From: DASXVU01 sp963732855
Lineage (GTDB): Archaea; Thermoplasmatota; Thermoplasmata; Methanomassiliicoccales; UBA472
Direction: 5' to 3'
NCBI GenBank assembly: GCA_963732855.1
Contig: CAVTBB010000003.1
Location: 248,001-312,000 of the forward strand
Length of the DNA stretch: 64,000 nucleotides
The translations under genes were made by a program, and so were the position numbers. The notes beneath the pieces were generated by a model. That model saw nothing but the letters and a program-made list of their open reading frames with translations, was not told the DNA's origin and searched no databases. Of the stretch, positions 1-7,927 are shown piece by piece. Within the stretch, counting starts at the first letter, position 1; every line of letters starts with the position of its first letter.

Positions 1-170
1 GTTGATGGATTCGTTGGCGATGGTCCACCGATGCAAACTGTTCGTGAACTGGAAGATGATAAAGACGTTTGGTGACAGCCCAAAATCCATTGATCACGGC
101 ATCTATCAATGAGGCTGTTCTTCGATGCACAGCAGAGATGATCCGGAGAAGTGACCATGGAGGCCTACTA

Positions 171-988
171 TCACTTGCTAAACTGACAGGTGATCGAGTT
201 CTTGACGGCTTCTTGCTTCGAGACAGTTGCCTCGAAAACCTGGTCGAACACCCCGGGCATCTCGCGGTCAAGGACAGCCAGTCCCTGCTCCGTTATCCCG
301 CCCTTCGTCGCCACCATCGACTTCATTTCGTCGAGGGAAACGACCCGGTTGGAGAGGGTCAGAGCTGTGCCGAGCAGTGTCTCGACCACCAAACGCCTTG
401 TGGTCTCGGGGTCCAGGTCACAATGCCTCACGCCCGCCTCGGCGAACCTCTGGACGATGTCAGTGATAAAAGCCGGGGCGCAGCTGGTAAGGTCGGTGGC
501 CACCTCGAACTGGTCTTCCCGGACGATCTGGACCATTCCGACCCGAGCGAACATGCTTTCGATCACCCGGGCGGAGACCTTGTCCACCTTCTCATTGTGA
601 TGGATCAGAGTGACACCATGCCGGAACCCAAGGTAATGGACGGTATGGCCTTGGTGATCTTCCCTTGGAAAACCCGCTCCAGGTTTTTGATCTGCAGACC
701 GCCGTTGATGGTGACCATATGTACGTCACTGCTAAGGTGCGGCAACATCGATTCCAGCGTGTCCTTGACATCGGCCGTTCCCACGCATAGGAAAATGATG
801 TCCGCCGAAGCCACATCAACGTATCGGGCAACGACCTTGACACCAGGATGGGCTTTCTTCAGGGCATCCAGTTTCCCTATTGTCCGATTGGATACGATGA
901 CCTCCTGTTCGGTTAGTGCCCCATGCTCCAGCAACCCGTTCAATAGTGTGCTTCCCATGTTGCCGTATCCGACAAAACCGATCTTCAT
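171..988 (-). CDS. proC: Pyrroline-5-carboxylate reductase (frameshifted)
   Basis: This enzyme reduces 1-pyrroline-5-carboxylate to proline with NAD(P)H in the cytoplasm. The amino half (988 down to about 605) starts MKIGFVGYGNMGSTLLNGLL, a Rossmann nucleotide-binding motif, and ends in the conserved PSITLGSGMVSL stretch. The carboxy half (about 604 to 171) is in another frame and carries the helical dimerisation domain, including the conserved ETLLGTALTLSN region. The two halves join with one base missing near 604, giving about 271 residues, the normal family length. The ATG overlaps the stop of the upstream SfsA gene by 4 nt (ATGA), so the two are probably co-transcribed. The break is more likely a sequencing error than decay because both halves are well conserved. 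Confidence 0.85.
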
Positions 989-1746
989 TGAACACCTTCA
1001 TGGAATAAGTCCAATTTGAAACAGTCGAGCAACTCGACGCCGTTTTGGTTCAATCTGAAATTTGCCTGCCAGTTCTCCACGCCTTTCCCGGTCGCGTTCC
1101 TGACCGTCGCCTTCATCTCCTCGGCCATTTTCCCATTGGACTGAGGTACCTTAAATCGTAGTGCATCGAAGAGATGGCACAGCAAGACGATGCCCCGTTT
1201 TCCCTCCGAAATGTGCTCGGATATCTCTGTGAAATGTCGCATGGTGCGTTCGAAGGAGGTGAACCTATCATTCGATGAACGCTCTGGATAGCCCTGGACC
1301 GCGAGCATATGCAGGGGAGTTTTGACCTCCATGAGTATTTCGTCGTTGATCAGGAAGTCAATCCTGGAATCGCCCATCCTCACCTCTCTCCTGACGGTCC
1401 GGACCTTTCCAATCATGCTCTCCAACTGACCGGACCCGATGAAGAAAGCCACGATGTCGTTGGCCCTGCCCTGATCGATGCCTATCCACGTCTTGCGCTT
1501 TTTCTCCACTGGATCTAGGGATACTGCTTCGACCGTCCCCCAGGTAGATCGCTTCTCGTCCAAGCTCTTCTCCACCAGGCAGGGAACGTTCTTGAAAATG
1601 ATATCGCCGATGTGCCCGGTCGTCGGGCAGTGACATCTGCGAGTCTCCCCCTCGACAAGGACATTCATGATAAAACGATTCGGTCTGGAGATAACAAGCC
1701 CTTCTACCAGTGATTCTCTGAACCTGTAGATTTCCACACTCATCAA
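985..1746 (-). CDS. sfsA: SfsA family protein (sugar fermentation stimulation protein homologue)
   Basis: The 253-residue protein matches the SfsA family in length and layout. An amino-terminal OB-like part contains the RPNRFIMNVLVEGE and CPTTGHIGDI stretches, and a nuclease-like core follows with DFLINDEILMEVKTPL, where the acidic residues and lysine correspond to a PD-(D/E)XK-type fold. E. coli SfsA is described as a DNA-binding protein affecting maltose metabolism; its role in archaea is not established. It is the first gene of a two-gene unit with proC, whose ATG overlaps its stop codon. Confidence 0.85.
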   Translation of the reverse strand: MMSVEIYRFRESLVEGLVISRPNRFIMNVLVEGETRRCHCPTTGHIGDIIFKNVPCLVEKSLDEKRSTWGTVEAVSLDPVEKKRKTWIGIDQGRANDIVAFFIGSGQLESMIGKVRTVRREVRMGDSRIDFLINDEILMEVKTPLHMLAVQGYPERSSNDRFTSFERTMRHFTEISEHISEGKRGIVLLCHLFDALRFKVPQSNGKMAEEMKATVRNATGKGVENWQANFRLNQNGVELLDCFKLDLFHEGVQ

Positions 1747-1826
1747 AGGGTCACAAGCGACTGCCCCGTTATCAATCTGACAGAAGGAACAACTGAATTA
1801 TACCCTATCATGCCAATCGAACTCAT

Positions 1827-2242
1827 ATGACCATAAAGACGAAGACCATCGTCCAGAAGGTGTTGATTCCGGCCTCGCCGGGCAAGGTCTATGAGGCATT
1901 CATGGACCCGCAGAAGCACTCCGATTTCACTCGCACCAGACCACCGGAAGTCAGGAGATCAGCGGAGAGGTCTCTGCCGGTGATGGATATATCACAGCCC
2001 GTAACATCGAGCTGAGGAAGGGCGAGAAGATCGTGCAGGAATGGACGACCTCACAATGGCCCAAAGGCCATCCACCCTCGATCCTGCAATTGGACCTGAA
2101 GGAGGTAGATGGTGGAACAGAACTGACCATGACCCAGTCGAAAGTGCTAGATGAGCAGGCCGATGATTACGCCGAAGGATGGAAGGAGCACTACTGGAAT
2201 CCCATGATCGAGTATTTCCAGAAGGCCACAGACGAGGCTTGA
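1827..2242 (+). CDS. SRPBCC/AHSA1-type domain protein (frameshifted)
   Basis: A single START-like ligand-binding domain of about 138 residues. The first part (1827 to about 1940) reads VLIPASPGKVYEAFMDPQKH, the typical first strand and helix of AHSA1 proteins. The rest continues in another frame as TGSQEISGEVSAGDGYITAR followed by a conserved WKEHYWNPMIEYF carboxy helix. One missing base between 1940 and 1941 (AGA-CC to AGA-GCC) restores a continuous frame. The family includes Hsp90 co-chaperone-like and small-ligand-binding proteins; the ligand is not predictable. A larger two-domain relative lies at 19963-20964. Confidence 0.8.
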
Positions 2243-2254
2243 TTGAGTACTTGG

Positions 2255-2830
2255 TCATATTCTGGGAGGAAAGGTCTTCCCGACCTTGAACGCCTCGGCC
2301 ACGAATGGACCTATCGATAGGTAAGGACCGCCCGGGAAAGAATACAGGAGTGGCCTCATGCCCTCCACATCCACCTTACCGTCGATGACCAGGCCTTTCT
2401 CGACATGGACCTGGACTACCTCACCGATGACAAGTTCCGATCCCGGGAATTCAATGATCTTTGTCAATTTACATTCGGCGCTGACTGGACATTCGTCCGC
2501 CAGGGGAGCTGTATTCAGCCTGCCGTATGATACTTTGAAGACCTTCGATTTGTCCATGATATGGCCAGAATTTATCCCACAATAATCCGCAGCGGCCACG
2601 TTGAACTCGCTCGGGATGTTGACGCTGAACGTTCCGTTCTCCACGATGCCGTCCTTCGTAGCTCGGCCTTTTCCCAGCACTAAGGCGAGCATCGGCGGCT
2701 CGTCGTCCAATACTGTGAACCATGCCACCGTGCAGAAGTTCGCCTTGCCTTTGACATTAGCACCCACGATGCAGACTGGCATTGCCATTGGAGGGGCGTG
2801 CTTTCCGATCTCGACCTTTTCCATGGACAT
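2255..2830 (-). CDS. Flavin reductase-like FMN-binding protein
   Basis: The 191-residue protein belongs to the flavin reductase-like (FMN-binding split barrel) family. It shows the usual amino-terminal substrate and flavin segment (PVCIVGANVKGKANFCTVAW), the central FSVNIPSEFN stretch and a carboxy-terminal strand around GEVVQVHVEKGLVIDGK. Archaeal members are often annotated as flavoredoxin or flavin reductase domain proteins that transfer electrons through FMN. The gene is convergent with the AHSA1-like gene and stands alone. The electron partner cannot be deduced from context. Confidence 0.85.
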   Translation of the reverse strand: MSMEKVEIGKHAPPMAMPVCIVGANVKGKANFCTVAWFTVLDDEPPMLALVLGKGRATKDGIVENGTFSVNIPSEFNVAAADYCGINSGHIMDKSKVFKVSYGRLNTAPLADECPVSAECKLTKIIEFPGSELVIGEVVQVHVEKGLVIDGKVDVEGMRPLLYSFPGGPYLSIGPFVAEAFKVGKTFPPRI

Positions 2831-2979
2831 CGACGGTATGTATGCCCATACAGCCCATTATTCCTTGCCCTCGATGGTAGGAAATCGAAGGCAATGAGCC
2901 GGGTCACGCTTCCGGATCGATTGCACCAATGAGATTGATTTATTAGCACGGGGCTCGAATGATTGGACGAGGGAGCACA

Positions 2980-3858
2980 ATGCATGAAGCCCGCAGAATC
3001 GTGAAACTATCAAAGAGCAGCCCTACTTTGGAGGGCGGGGGAGTTAGGCTGAAAAGAGCGTTCGGACCAGAAGATGTAGGCATGCTGGACCCTTTCCTTC
3101 TACTGGATCATTTCGGCTCGAATGATCCAGAGGACTACATGGCCGGTTTCCCGATGCATCCGCACCGGGGGATGGAGACGGTCACTTACATGCTCAAGGG
3201 CACTATGGAGCACAAGGACAGTACTGGAAGGATCGGGGTTATCAATGCAGGTGATGTGCAATGGATGACAGCTGGGAGCGGGATCATGCACCAGGAAATG
3301 CCTTTGAGATCGCCAGGAGGGATGAACGGGTTCCAGTTGTGGGTGAACATCCCGAAGGCACAAAAGATGATGGACCCTCGTTACCGTGATGTCCAGAAGG
3401 ACACAATACCAGAGATAGAACTCGATGGTGGAGCGACGGTGAAGGTGATCGCAGGAAGTATAAACGGAATCGTGGGTCCGGTTCATGATCTGATCGTTCC
3501 GGTCGAATACCTAGATGTTTCGCTACGTCCTGGAGGATCCATTACCAGGGAGATTGCTCGAGAGCGCAACGCCTTCGCCTTCGTTTTCGAAGGCGGTGCC
3601 CGATTTGGAAACGAGGGACCGATAGTGGAAACGGAACATCTGGCCATCTTCGGAAGCGGGGATGAGGTGAAGATCGAAGCTGGACCAGAAGGGGCAAGAT
3701 TCCTTCTGGTATCGGGAAGACCGGTCAAGGAGCCTATCGCCTGGGGCGGTCCGGTGGTTATGAACACGGAGGAAGAACTGGAAGCGGCATTCCAGGAGAT
3801 CAGGAGTGGCCACTTCATCAGGTCGGCAGCAACGAACGCAACAGGATTGAAGAAATGA
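2980..3858 (+). CDS. Pirin family protein
   Basis: This is a bicupin of the pirin family. The first cupin has the metal-binding set: FPMHPHRGMETVTYML supplies two histidines, and MTAGSGIMHQEMP supplies a further histidine and glutamate. Bacterial YhhW-like pirins can have quercetin 2,3-dioxygenase activity; others are redox sensors. An upstream in-frame ATG exists at 2959, but the ATG at 2980 sits after a GAGGGAG ribosome-binding site and begins the family-like sequence MHEARRIVKL, so I prefer it (292 residues). It lies 31 nt ahead of the dioxygenase gene and may share its transcript. Confidence 0.88.
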   Translation: MHEARRIVKLSKSSPTLEGGGVRLKRAFGPEDVGMLDPFLLLDHFGSNDPEDYMAGFPMHPHRGMETVTYMLKGTMEHKDSTGRIGVINAGDVQWMTAGSGIMHQEMPLRSPGGMNGFQLWVNIPKAQKMMDPRYRDVQKDTIPEIELDGGATVKVIAGSINGIVGPVHDLIVPVEYLDVSLRPGGSITREIARERNAFAFVFEGGARFGNEGPIVETEHLAIFGSGDEVKIEAGPEGARFLLVSGRPVKEPIAWGGPVVMNTEEELEAAFQEIRSGHFIRSAATNATGLKK

Positions 3859-3889
3859 TGGGTCGGCGTATCTGATCGGAGCGTATAGG

Positions 3890-4687
3890 ATGGCCGCAGG
3901 ACAAAGGATGCCGGCAGTGTTCATCGGGCACGGTTCGCCTATGAATGCGATTGAGGATAACAGTTACACAAGGAGCCTCAATAAGCTGGGCAGGGATTTG
4001 CCGCGACCGGATGCCGTTCTGGTCGTATCGGCCCATTGGCTTACCAATGGTACCAGCGTATGCTGTGTGCAAAAACCGGAGACCATACACGATTTCTACG
4101 GGTTTCCGGAAAAGCTATATCAGGTCGAATATCCCGCTCCCGGCGCGCCAGCGCAGGCCAAGCGGCTCACGGAGCTGTCATTAGGAGAGGTCCGTTGCGA
4201 TCTTGCATGGGGGCTGGACCACGCCTCCTGGGCTGTGCTTAAGCATCTCTATCCCAGAGCTGACGTTCCTGTCTTCGAACTAAGCCTGGACTATTTTCCA
4301 GGGACGTTCAACGAGAAGCCGTTACGGCACCACTACGAATTGGCAAAGAAGCTCGCGAAGGTCCGGGAAGAGGGCGTGTTAGTGCTTGGTTCTGGTAATG
4401 CCGTCCACAATCTTAGGATGATCGATTTTGGCGACATCGATGCGAGACCTTACGACTGGGCAAGGGCATTCGACGACAGGCTAAGGGATGCTTTAATGAC
4501 CGGTAATGACGATCTGCTGATAGACTATAGGGCCATGCCCGGAGGAGACCTGGCGGTGCCGACACTCGACCACTATCTCCCGATGATCTACGTTCTTGGC
4601 ATGAGGCGACCGGAGGAATCCTTGGAGTTCGTCCACGAGGGTTTCCAGAACAAATCCATCTCGATGAGGTCATTCATCATCAAGTAG
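3890..4687 (+). CDS. ygiD: Class III extradiol ring-cleavage dioxygenase, DODA/YgiD type
   Basis: The 265-residue protein is a LigB-fold extradiol dioxygenase of the 4,5-DOPA dioxygenase (YgiD) group. The metal-binding residues are visible in FIGHGSPMN, VVSAHWLTNG and the GLDHASWAVLKHLYP motif, and GSGNAVHNLRM carries the late histidine. Such enzymes open catechol-type rings using non-heme iron or zinc; the substrate here is unknown. The close upstream pirin gene, another cupin with possible dioxygenase activity, suggests a small oxygenase unit. Start at ATG 3890. Confidence 0.88.
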   Translation: MAAGQRMPAVFIGHGSPMNAIEDNSYTRSLNKLGRDLPRPDAVLVVSAHWLTNGTSVCCVQKPETIHDFYGFPEKLYQVEYPAPGAPAQAKRLTELSLGEVRCDLAWGLDHASWAVLKHLYPRADVPVFELSLDYFPGTFNEKPLRHHYELAKKLAKVREEGVLVLGSGNAVHNLRMIDFGDIDARPYDWARAFDDRLRDALMTGNDDLLIDYRAMPGGDLAVPTLDHYLPMIYVLGMRRPEESLEFVHEGFQNKSISMRSFIIK

Positions 4688-4736
4688 CCGATGCCGACGT
4701 TCAGAATTTTAGAAGAAAGGATCGAAATGGCACAGA

Positions 4737-5201
4737 TCACAGCTCTCGGGTCATCATATGGTCATAGACCCAGAAGCCATGCTTCAGGTAGAACTCTATG
4801 GCTTGGTCGTTTCTCGCCGAGGTCCTCAGCTCGACCCGCTTGATGCCTTGAGACCGTAACCAGCTCAATGATTCCTCGACCAAGGCTCCGCCTGCTCCTC
4901 CGCCCCTGAATTCGGCCTTGACCGCCAGGTCAGAAAGGACCCCGACCTTCGTCTCCTTGAAGACCGGAGCGCGAGGCTGGATATAGCACAGGCAGTAACC
5001 GAGAAGATAATCTTCCTCGATCGCCACCATGACCTGGGAATCGACCTGGTCCATACTGTGCAAGATATACATGCCGAACTTGATCTCTCCTCCGTCGATC
5101 GTTCCATAGTAAGGGTCGATACGTTGATGGTACTCGACGAATTCCTTCCAGATCACCATTATCTGTTCCAAATGGGACCGGTCTCCGCGGATGATCCTCA
5201 C
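4737..5201 (-). CDS. GNAT family N-acetyltransferase
   Basis: A 154-residue acetyltransferase with the complete GNAT core. The acetyl-CoA pyrophosphate loop is visible as LAVKAEFRGGGAGGALVEES, close to the R/Q-x-x-G-x-G/A consensus, followed by RNDQAIEFYLKHGFWVYDHM, the typical last helix and strand. The acceptor (amine, protein or small molecule) is not predictable. It stands between convergent and divergent unrelated genes. Confidence 0.85.
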   Translation of the reverse strand: MRIIRGDRSHLEQIMVIWKEFVEYHQRIDPYYGTIDGGEIKFGMYILHSMDQVDSQVMVAIEEDYLLGYCLCYIQPRAPVFKETKVGVLSDLAVKAEFRGGGAGGALVEESLSWLRSQGIKRVELRTSARNDQAIEFYLKHGFWVYDHMMTREL

Positions 5202-5300
5202 ATTTCACCTTGAACTCAATTAGCGCTTGGGAGATATTACTATGTACTATCGAACTGGCCGCACCACATCCTAGATCATGAAGGGCCAAACATTATCAAC

Positions 5301-5885
5301 ATGCCACACACATCAAGAACCATGGTGAACTGGCGCAATCCCGGCCTATTGCTTCTCATTGGGTCCTTGGAGCTACTGTTCCTGGTACATCTGGCCGAAA
5401 TCCTATATCCCAGTTACAGTGTTTCTCAGAATTTCATCAGTGACCTGGGGGTCGGGCCGGAACCAAGCCGAACTATTTTCACCATTGCATTGCTCATCTT
5501 CGGGGTGCTCGTCATGATCTCGGTCTACCTTCGTGGCGGACCTGCATGGGCGGTCCCGATCCTGGTCGCCCTTGCGGGAGCGGGTACCATCGGGGTCGCA
5601 ATATTCAACGAAAATTGGGGTGTCATCCATCTAATTTTCGCAGGACTGGCGTTCGGGATGGGGTGCCTGGCTGCACTGATCTCATCCAGAGCGGTCAAAG
5701 GCCCCCTATCGATAGTTTTCGCCGCGTTAGGAATCATCGGAATAGCGGCGTTGATACTGCAGGGTACCAAGACGTTCATGGGCCTGGGCGTCGGGGGAAT
5801 GGAACGGATGATATACTACCCGTCTGTCTTTTGGATACTGGCATATGGCGTGTACCTCATGTCCATGGATGAATGCCCTAAATAA
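5301..5885 (+). CDS. DUF998 family membrane protein
   Basis: The 194-residue protein has six hydrophobic stretches and the DUF998 signature near the amino end (YPSYSVSQNFISDLG) with a second conserved patch around GWGVIHL-like sequence NENWGVIHLIFAG. DUF998 proteins are integral membrane proteins of unknown function in bacteria and archaea. The gene begins at ATG 5301. The 240 bp after it hold no supported gene. Confidence 0.8.
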   Translation: MPHTSRTMVNWRNPGLLLLIGSLELLFLVHLAEILYPSYSVSQNFISDLGVGPEPSRTIFTIALLIFGVLVMISVYLRGGPAWAVPILVALAGAGTIGVAIFNENWGVIHLIFAGLAFGMGCLAALISSRAVKGPLSIVFAALGIIGIAALILQGTKTFMGLGVGGMERMIYYPSVFWILAYGVYLMSMDECPK

Positions 5886-6131
5886 TCCTCCAACTGATCG
5901 GCCCTTCTCCTTATTCTATCCAACCATACCCTTCGGACCACGCCACCGCCGGGACGGATCGCATACCGATAAGGGGTGAAGGTACGCTCGGAATCCGGAC
6001 CCGGTGCACTGACCCGGGTGATGGTGATGAAGCTAGACCTCCATCTCATTTCTCCACCCTCATGTTCACTGTGACCTTTATGCAATACTCATCATGGAAT
6101 TGATCCTCGGAGGCCGGGGAAAGCATGACCT

Positions 6132-6800
6132 TTGCGTTATCCTTCCATCATCGATTCAGGTCTGGCCACAGAGGTTGTGGGCTTGATTAGCGCAGGAAAG
6201 GAGGCGGATGTATACCTGACCCGGTACTCCGACGCCCTGCTCGCGGTGAAGGTATTCCGACTGTATCGAACGTCGCACCGGGGTGGGAGACCGATCAAGA
6301 TTGATTCGACAGGATGGCTAGCTGCTCATGAGTTTGACATGCTATACCAGGCATGGAAGGGCGGTGCACTGGTCCCCACGCCAGCCAAACGTGTCGAGAA
6401 CCTGTTCTCCATGAGGTACCTGGGCGGAGAACTCGGACTGGCACCGAGGTTGTATGACTCGGTCCTGGATGATTCCTGGTCATTCCTGAAAGAAGCGCTC
6501 GATGGGATAGCGGCGCTAGCAAAGGCAGGAGTGGTCCATTCCGACCTGAGCCCATACAATATCCTGGTGTTCGAGGACCGGCCCTGGTTCATCGACCTGT
6601 CCGAGGCAATACGGGTCGATCGACTGGGGTATTCTCGCTGGCAACGATTGGACGAGGCGAAGAGGGCCTTGGACCATGGCCTAGGTACCATAATCGAACG
6701 CTTCGATGAGCATGCCGTCGGAATCAATTCCGAGGATTACGTGAACCGAATTCTCAGGTCATTGGACCGGTTCGGTGTGCTCGGAGGAACTATGTCCTGA
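6132..6800 (+). CDS. RIO1-type serine/threonine protein kinase
   Basis: The protein (about 222 residues) is a compact RIO-family kinase. It has the RIO1 nucleotide loop (ISAGKEADVYL), the catalytic-loop motif VVHSDLSPYNILV and the metal-binding FIDLSEAI that replaces DFG. RIO1 kinases act as ATPases in maturation of the small ribosomal subunit. The reading frame as given opens with TTG at 6132. However, ATG at 6125 follows a GGAGG/GGGGAA stretch and would give MTLRYPSIID if the TTT at 6131-6133 had one T fewer, so a one-base homopolymer error at the start is likely. Confidence 0.82.
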   Translation: MRYPSIIDSGLATEVVGLISAGKEADVYLTRYSDALLAVKVFRLYRTSHRGGRPIKIDSTGWLAAHEFDMLYQAWKGGALVPTPAKRVENLFSMRYLGGELGLAPRLYDSVLDDSWSFLKEALDGIAALAKAGVVHSDLSPYNILVFEDRPWFIDLSEAIRVDRLGYSRWQRLDEAKRALDHGLGTIIERFDEHAVGINSEDYVNRILRSLDRFGVLGGTMS

Positions 6801-6852
6801 CGTGACCCCACGGCAGTGCTCCCTCGCCCAAACGGCCCCCACCATGATGGGA

Positions 6853-7719
6853 TCAGACCAGCCGCAGTTTAATGCCCAGTCGATCAGACAAGTTCTGGAG
6901 GTCTTGGACCACATAGTAGAACGCCATCCAGGACCATTTGCCCCAACGGCGGATGCCCTCCCTCTTGATTGACTGGATCTCCTTGTCCTTGTCCACCGGT
7001 TCCTTCCCGAATAGTAGCAGGCCGAACACTTCCGCGGACCAGACGTCTATGGGAAACCCGCCATGCGGATTGATAATGTCCGCCGAATAATCGCCGATTC
7101 CTGGGAGCTCCAGGAGCATCTTCTTCGCCTCGGCCGACGTCATCTTCTCCAGATCCTCAATGCTGGGAAATCCCTCCGAATCGATCTTTTTCGCCAGTTT
7201 TACCATCAGCTTCGCCCGGTATCCCATGTTGCAGGTCTCGGCCAGGGTCTTCGGAGTCACTGCCGCGAGGGAGCTGGGCCGGGGCCAGGTGTTGACCTTC
7301 TTTCCGTCAAACTCGGCGACATCCCCATATATCCTCAGGAGGCAGTCCATCATCTGGCTGCTGCGAGCTATGGTCGTCATCTGCAACGTAATTGCCAGGA
7401 CCGCATCAGGGAATATCGTACTGGCCATGGTGTTGTGCATCCCCTTGCGATCGACCACCGCGTGCTTCAGGATGTCGTCCTTCTCCGCCATGGCATAGAA
7501 CTCCGTGAGGTCCTCGGCGGCTCCGATGCTCCTGGTCACCGAACTTTTGATGGACCGGAGCTGGCCAGCGTTCGGTTTCTTCTCCAGGAATATCTCCGCG
7601 ATCACCCTTGGATTGTCGACCGTGCCCTTCGACCAGAGCTTTATCCCGACCAAACGACCGTCAACATGGGTGGCCGTCCAGAGCGTCCCGTCCTCGAATA
7701 TCTCGGAGGGAGTGAACAA
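6853..7719 (-). CDS. HhH-GPD family DNA glycosylase
   Basis: A base-excision repair glycosylase of the AlkA/OGG type. The helix-hairpin-helix is MLLELPGIGDYSADIINPHG, followed by the catalytic aspartate region FPIDVWSAEVF, and TETCNMGYRAK-like sequence (AETCNMGYRAKLMVKLAKKI) precedes it. The frame as given opens with TTG at 7719. Family-like sequence clearly continues upstream in the same frame (EIIPPSPYSFELTVRKPAGW, about 7775 to 7720) with no ATG before an in-frame stop, so the true start is upstream and may be masked by an indel. Substrate (oxidised or alkylated base) is not certain. Confidence 0.82.
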   Translation of the reverse strand: MFTPSEIFEDGTLWTATHVDGRLVGIKLWSKGTVDNPRVIAEIFLEKKPNAGQLRSIKSSVTRSIGAAEDLTEFYAMAEKDDILKHAVVDRKGMHNTMASTIFPDAVLAITLQMTTIARSSQMMDCLLRIYGDVAEFDGKKVNTWPRPSSLAAVTPKTLAETCNMGYRAKLMVKLAKKIDSEGFPSIEDLEKMTSAEAKKMLLELPGIGDYSADIINPHGGFPIDVWSAEVFGLLLFGKEPVDKDKEIQSIKREGIRRWGKWSWMAFYYVVQDLQNLSDRLGIKLRLV

Positions 7720-7927
7720 TGCCCAGCCCGCGGGCTTCCTGACGGTGAGTTCAAAACTGTAGGGACTGGGCGGTATTATCTCGGACGTGAACGAGGGTAC
7801 GAGCTTGATTCTAGCACCGGATGTTTCCTAGCGGTCCTTCTCCGATATAACGATGTCCATTTGAGATACGGACCATCGCCTGGGCTATGGACGTTGGCTG
7901 GGAAAGGCCCTCTGAGCTTGGGTGAGC

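Noticed and set aside
69..1019. 316-codon plus-strand frame over the proC region
   Set aside because: It is antisense to proC and sfsA sequence that matches known families; its own translation resembles nothing.
5816..6085. 89-codon minus-strand frame after the DUF998 gene
   Set aside because: It overlaps the DUF998 end in antisense and the remainder is arginine-rich without any recognisable pattern.
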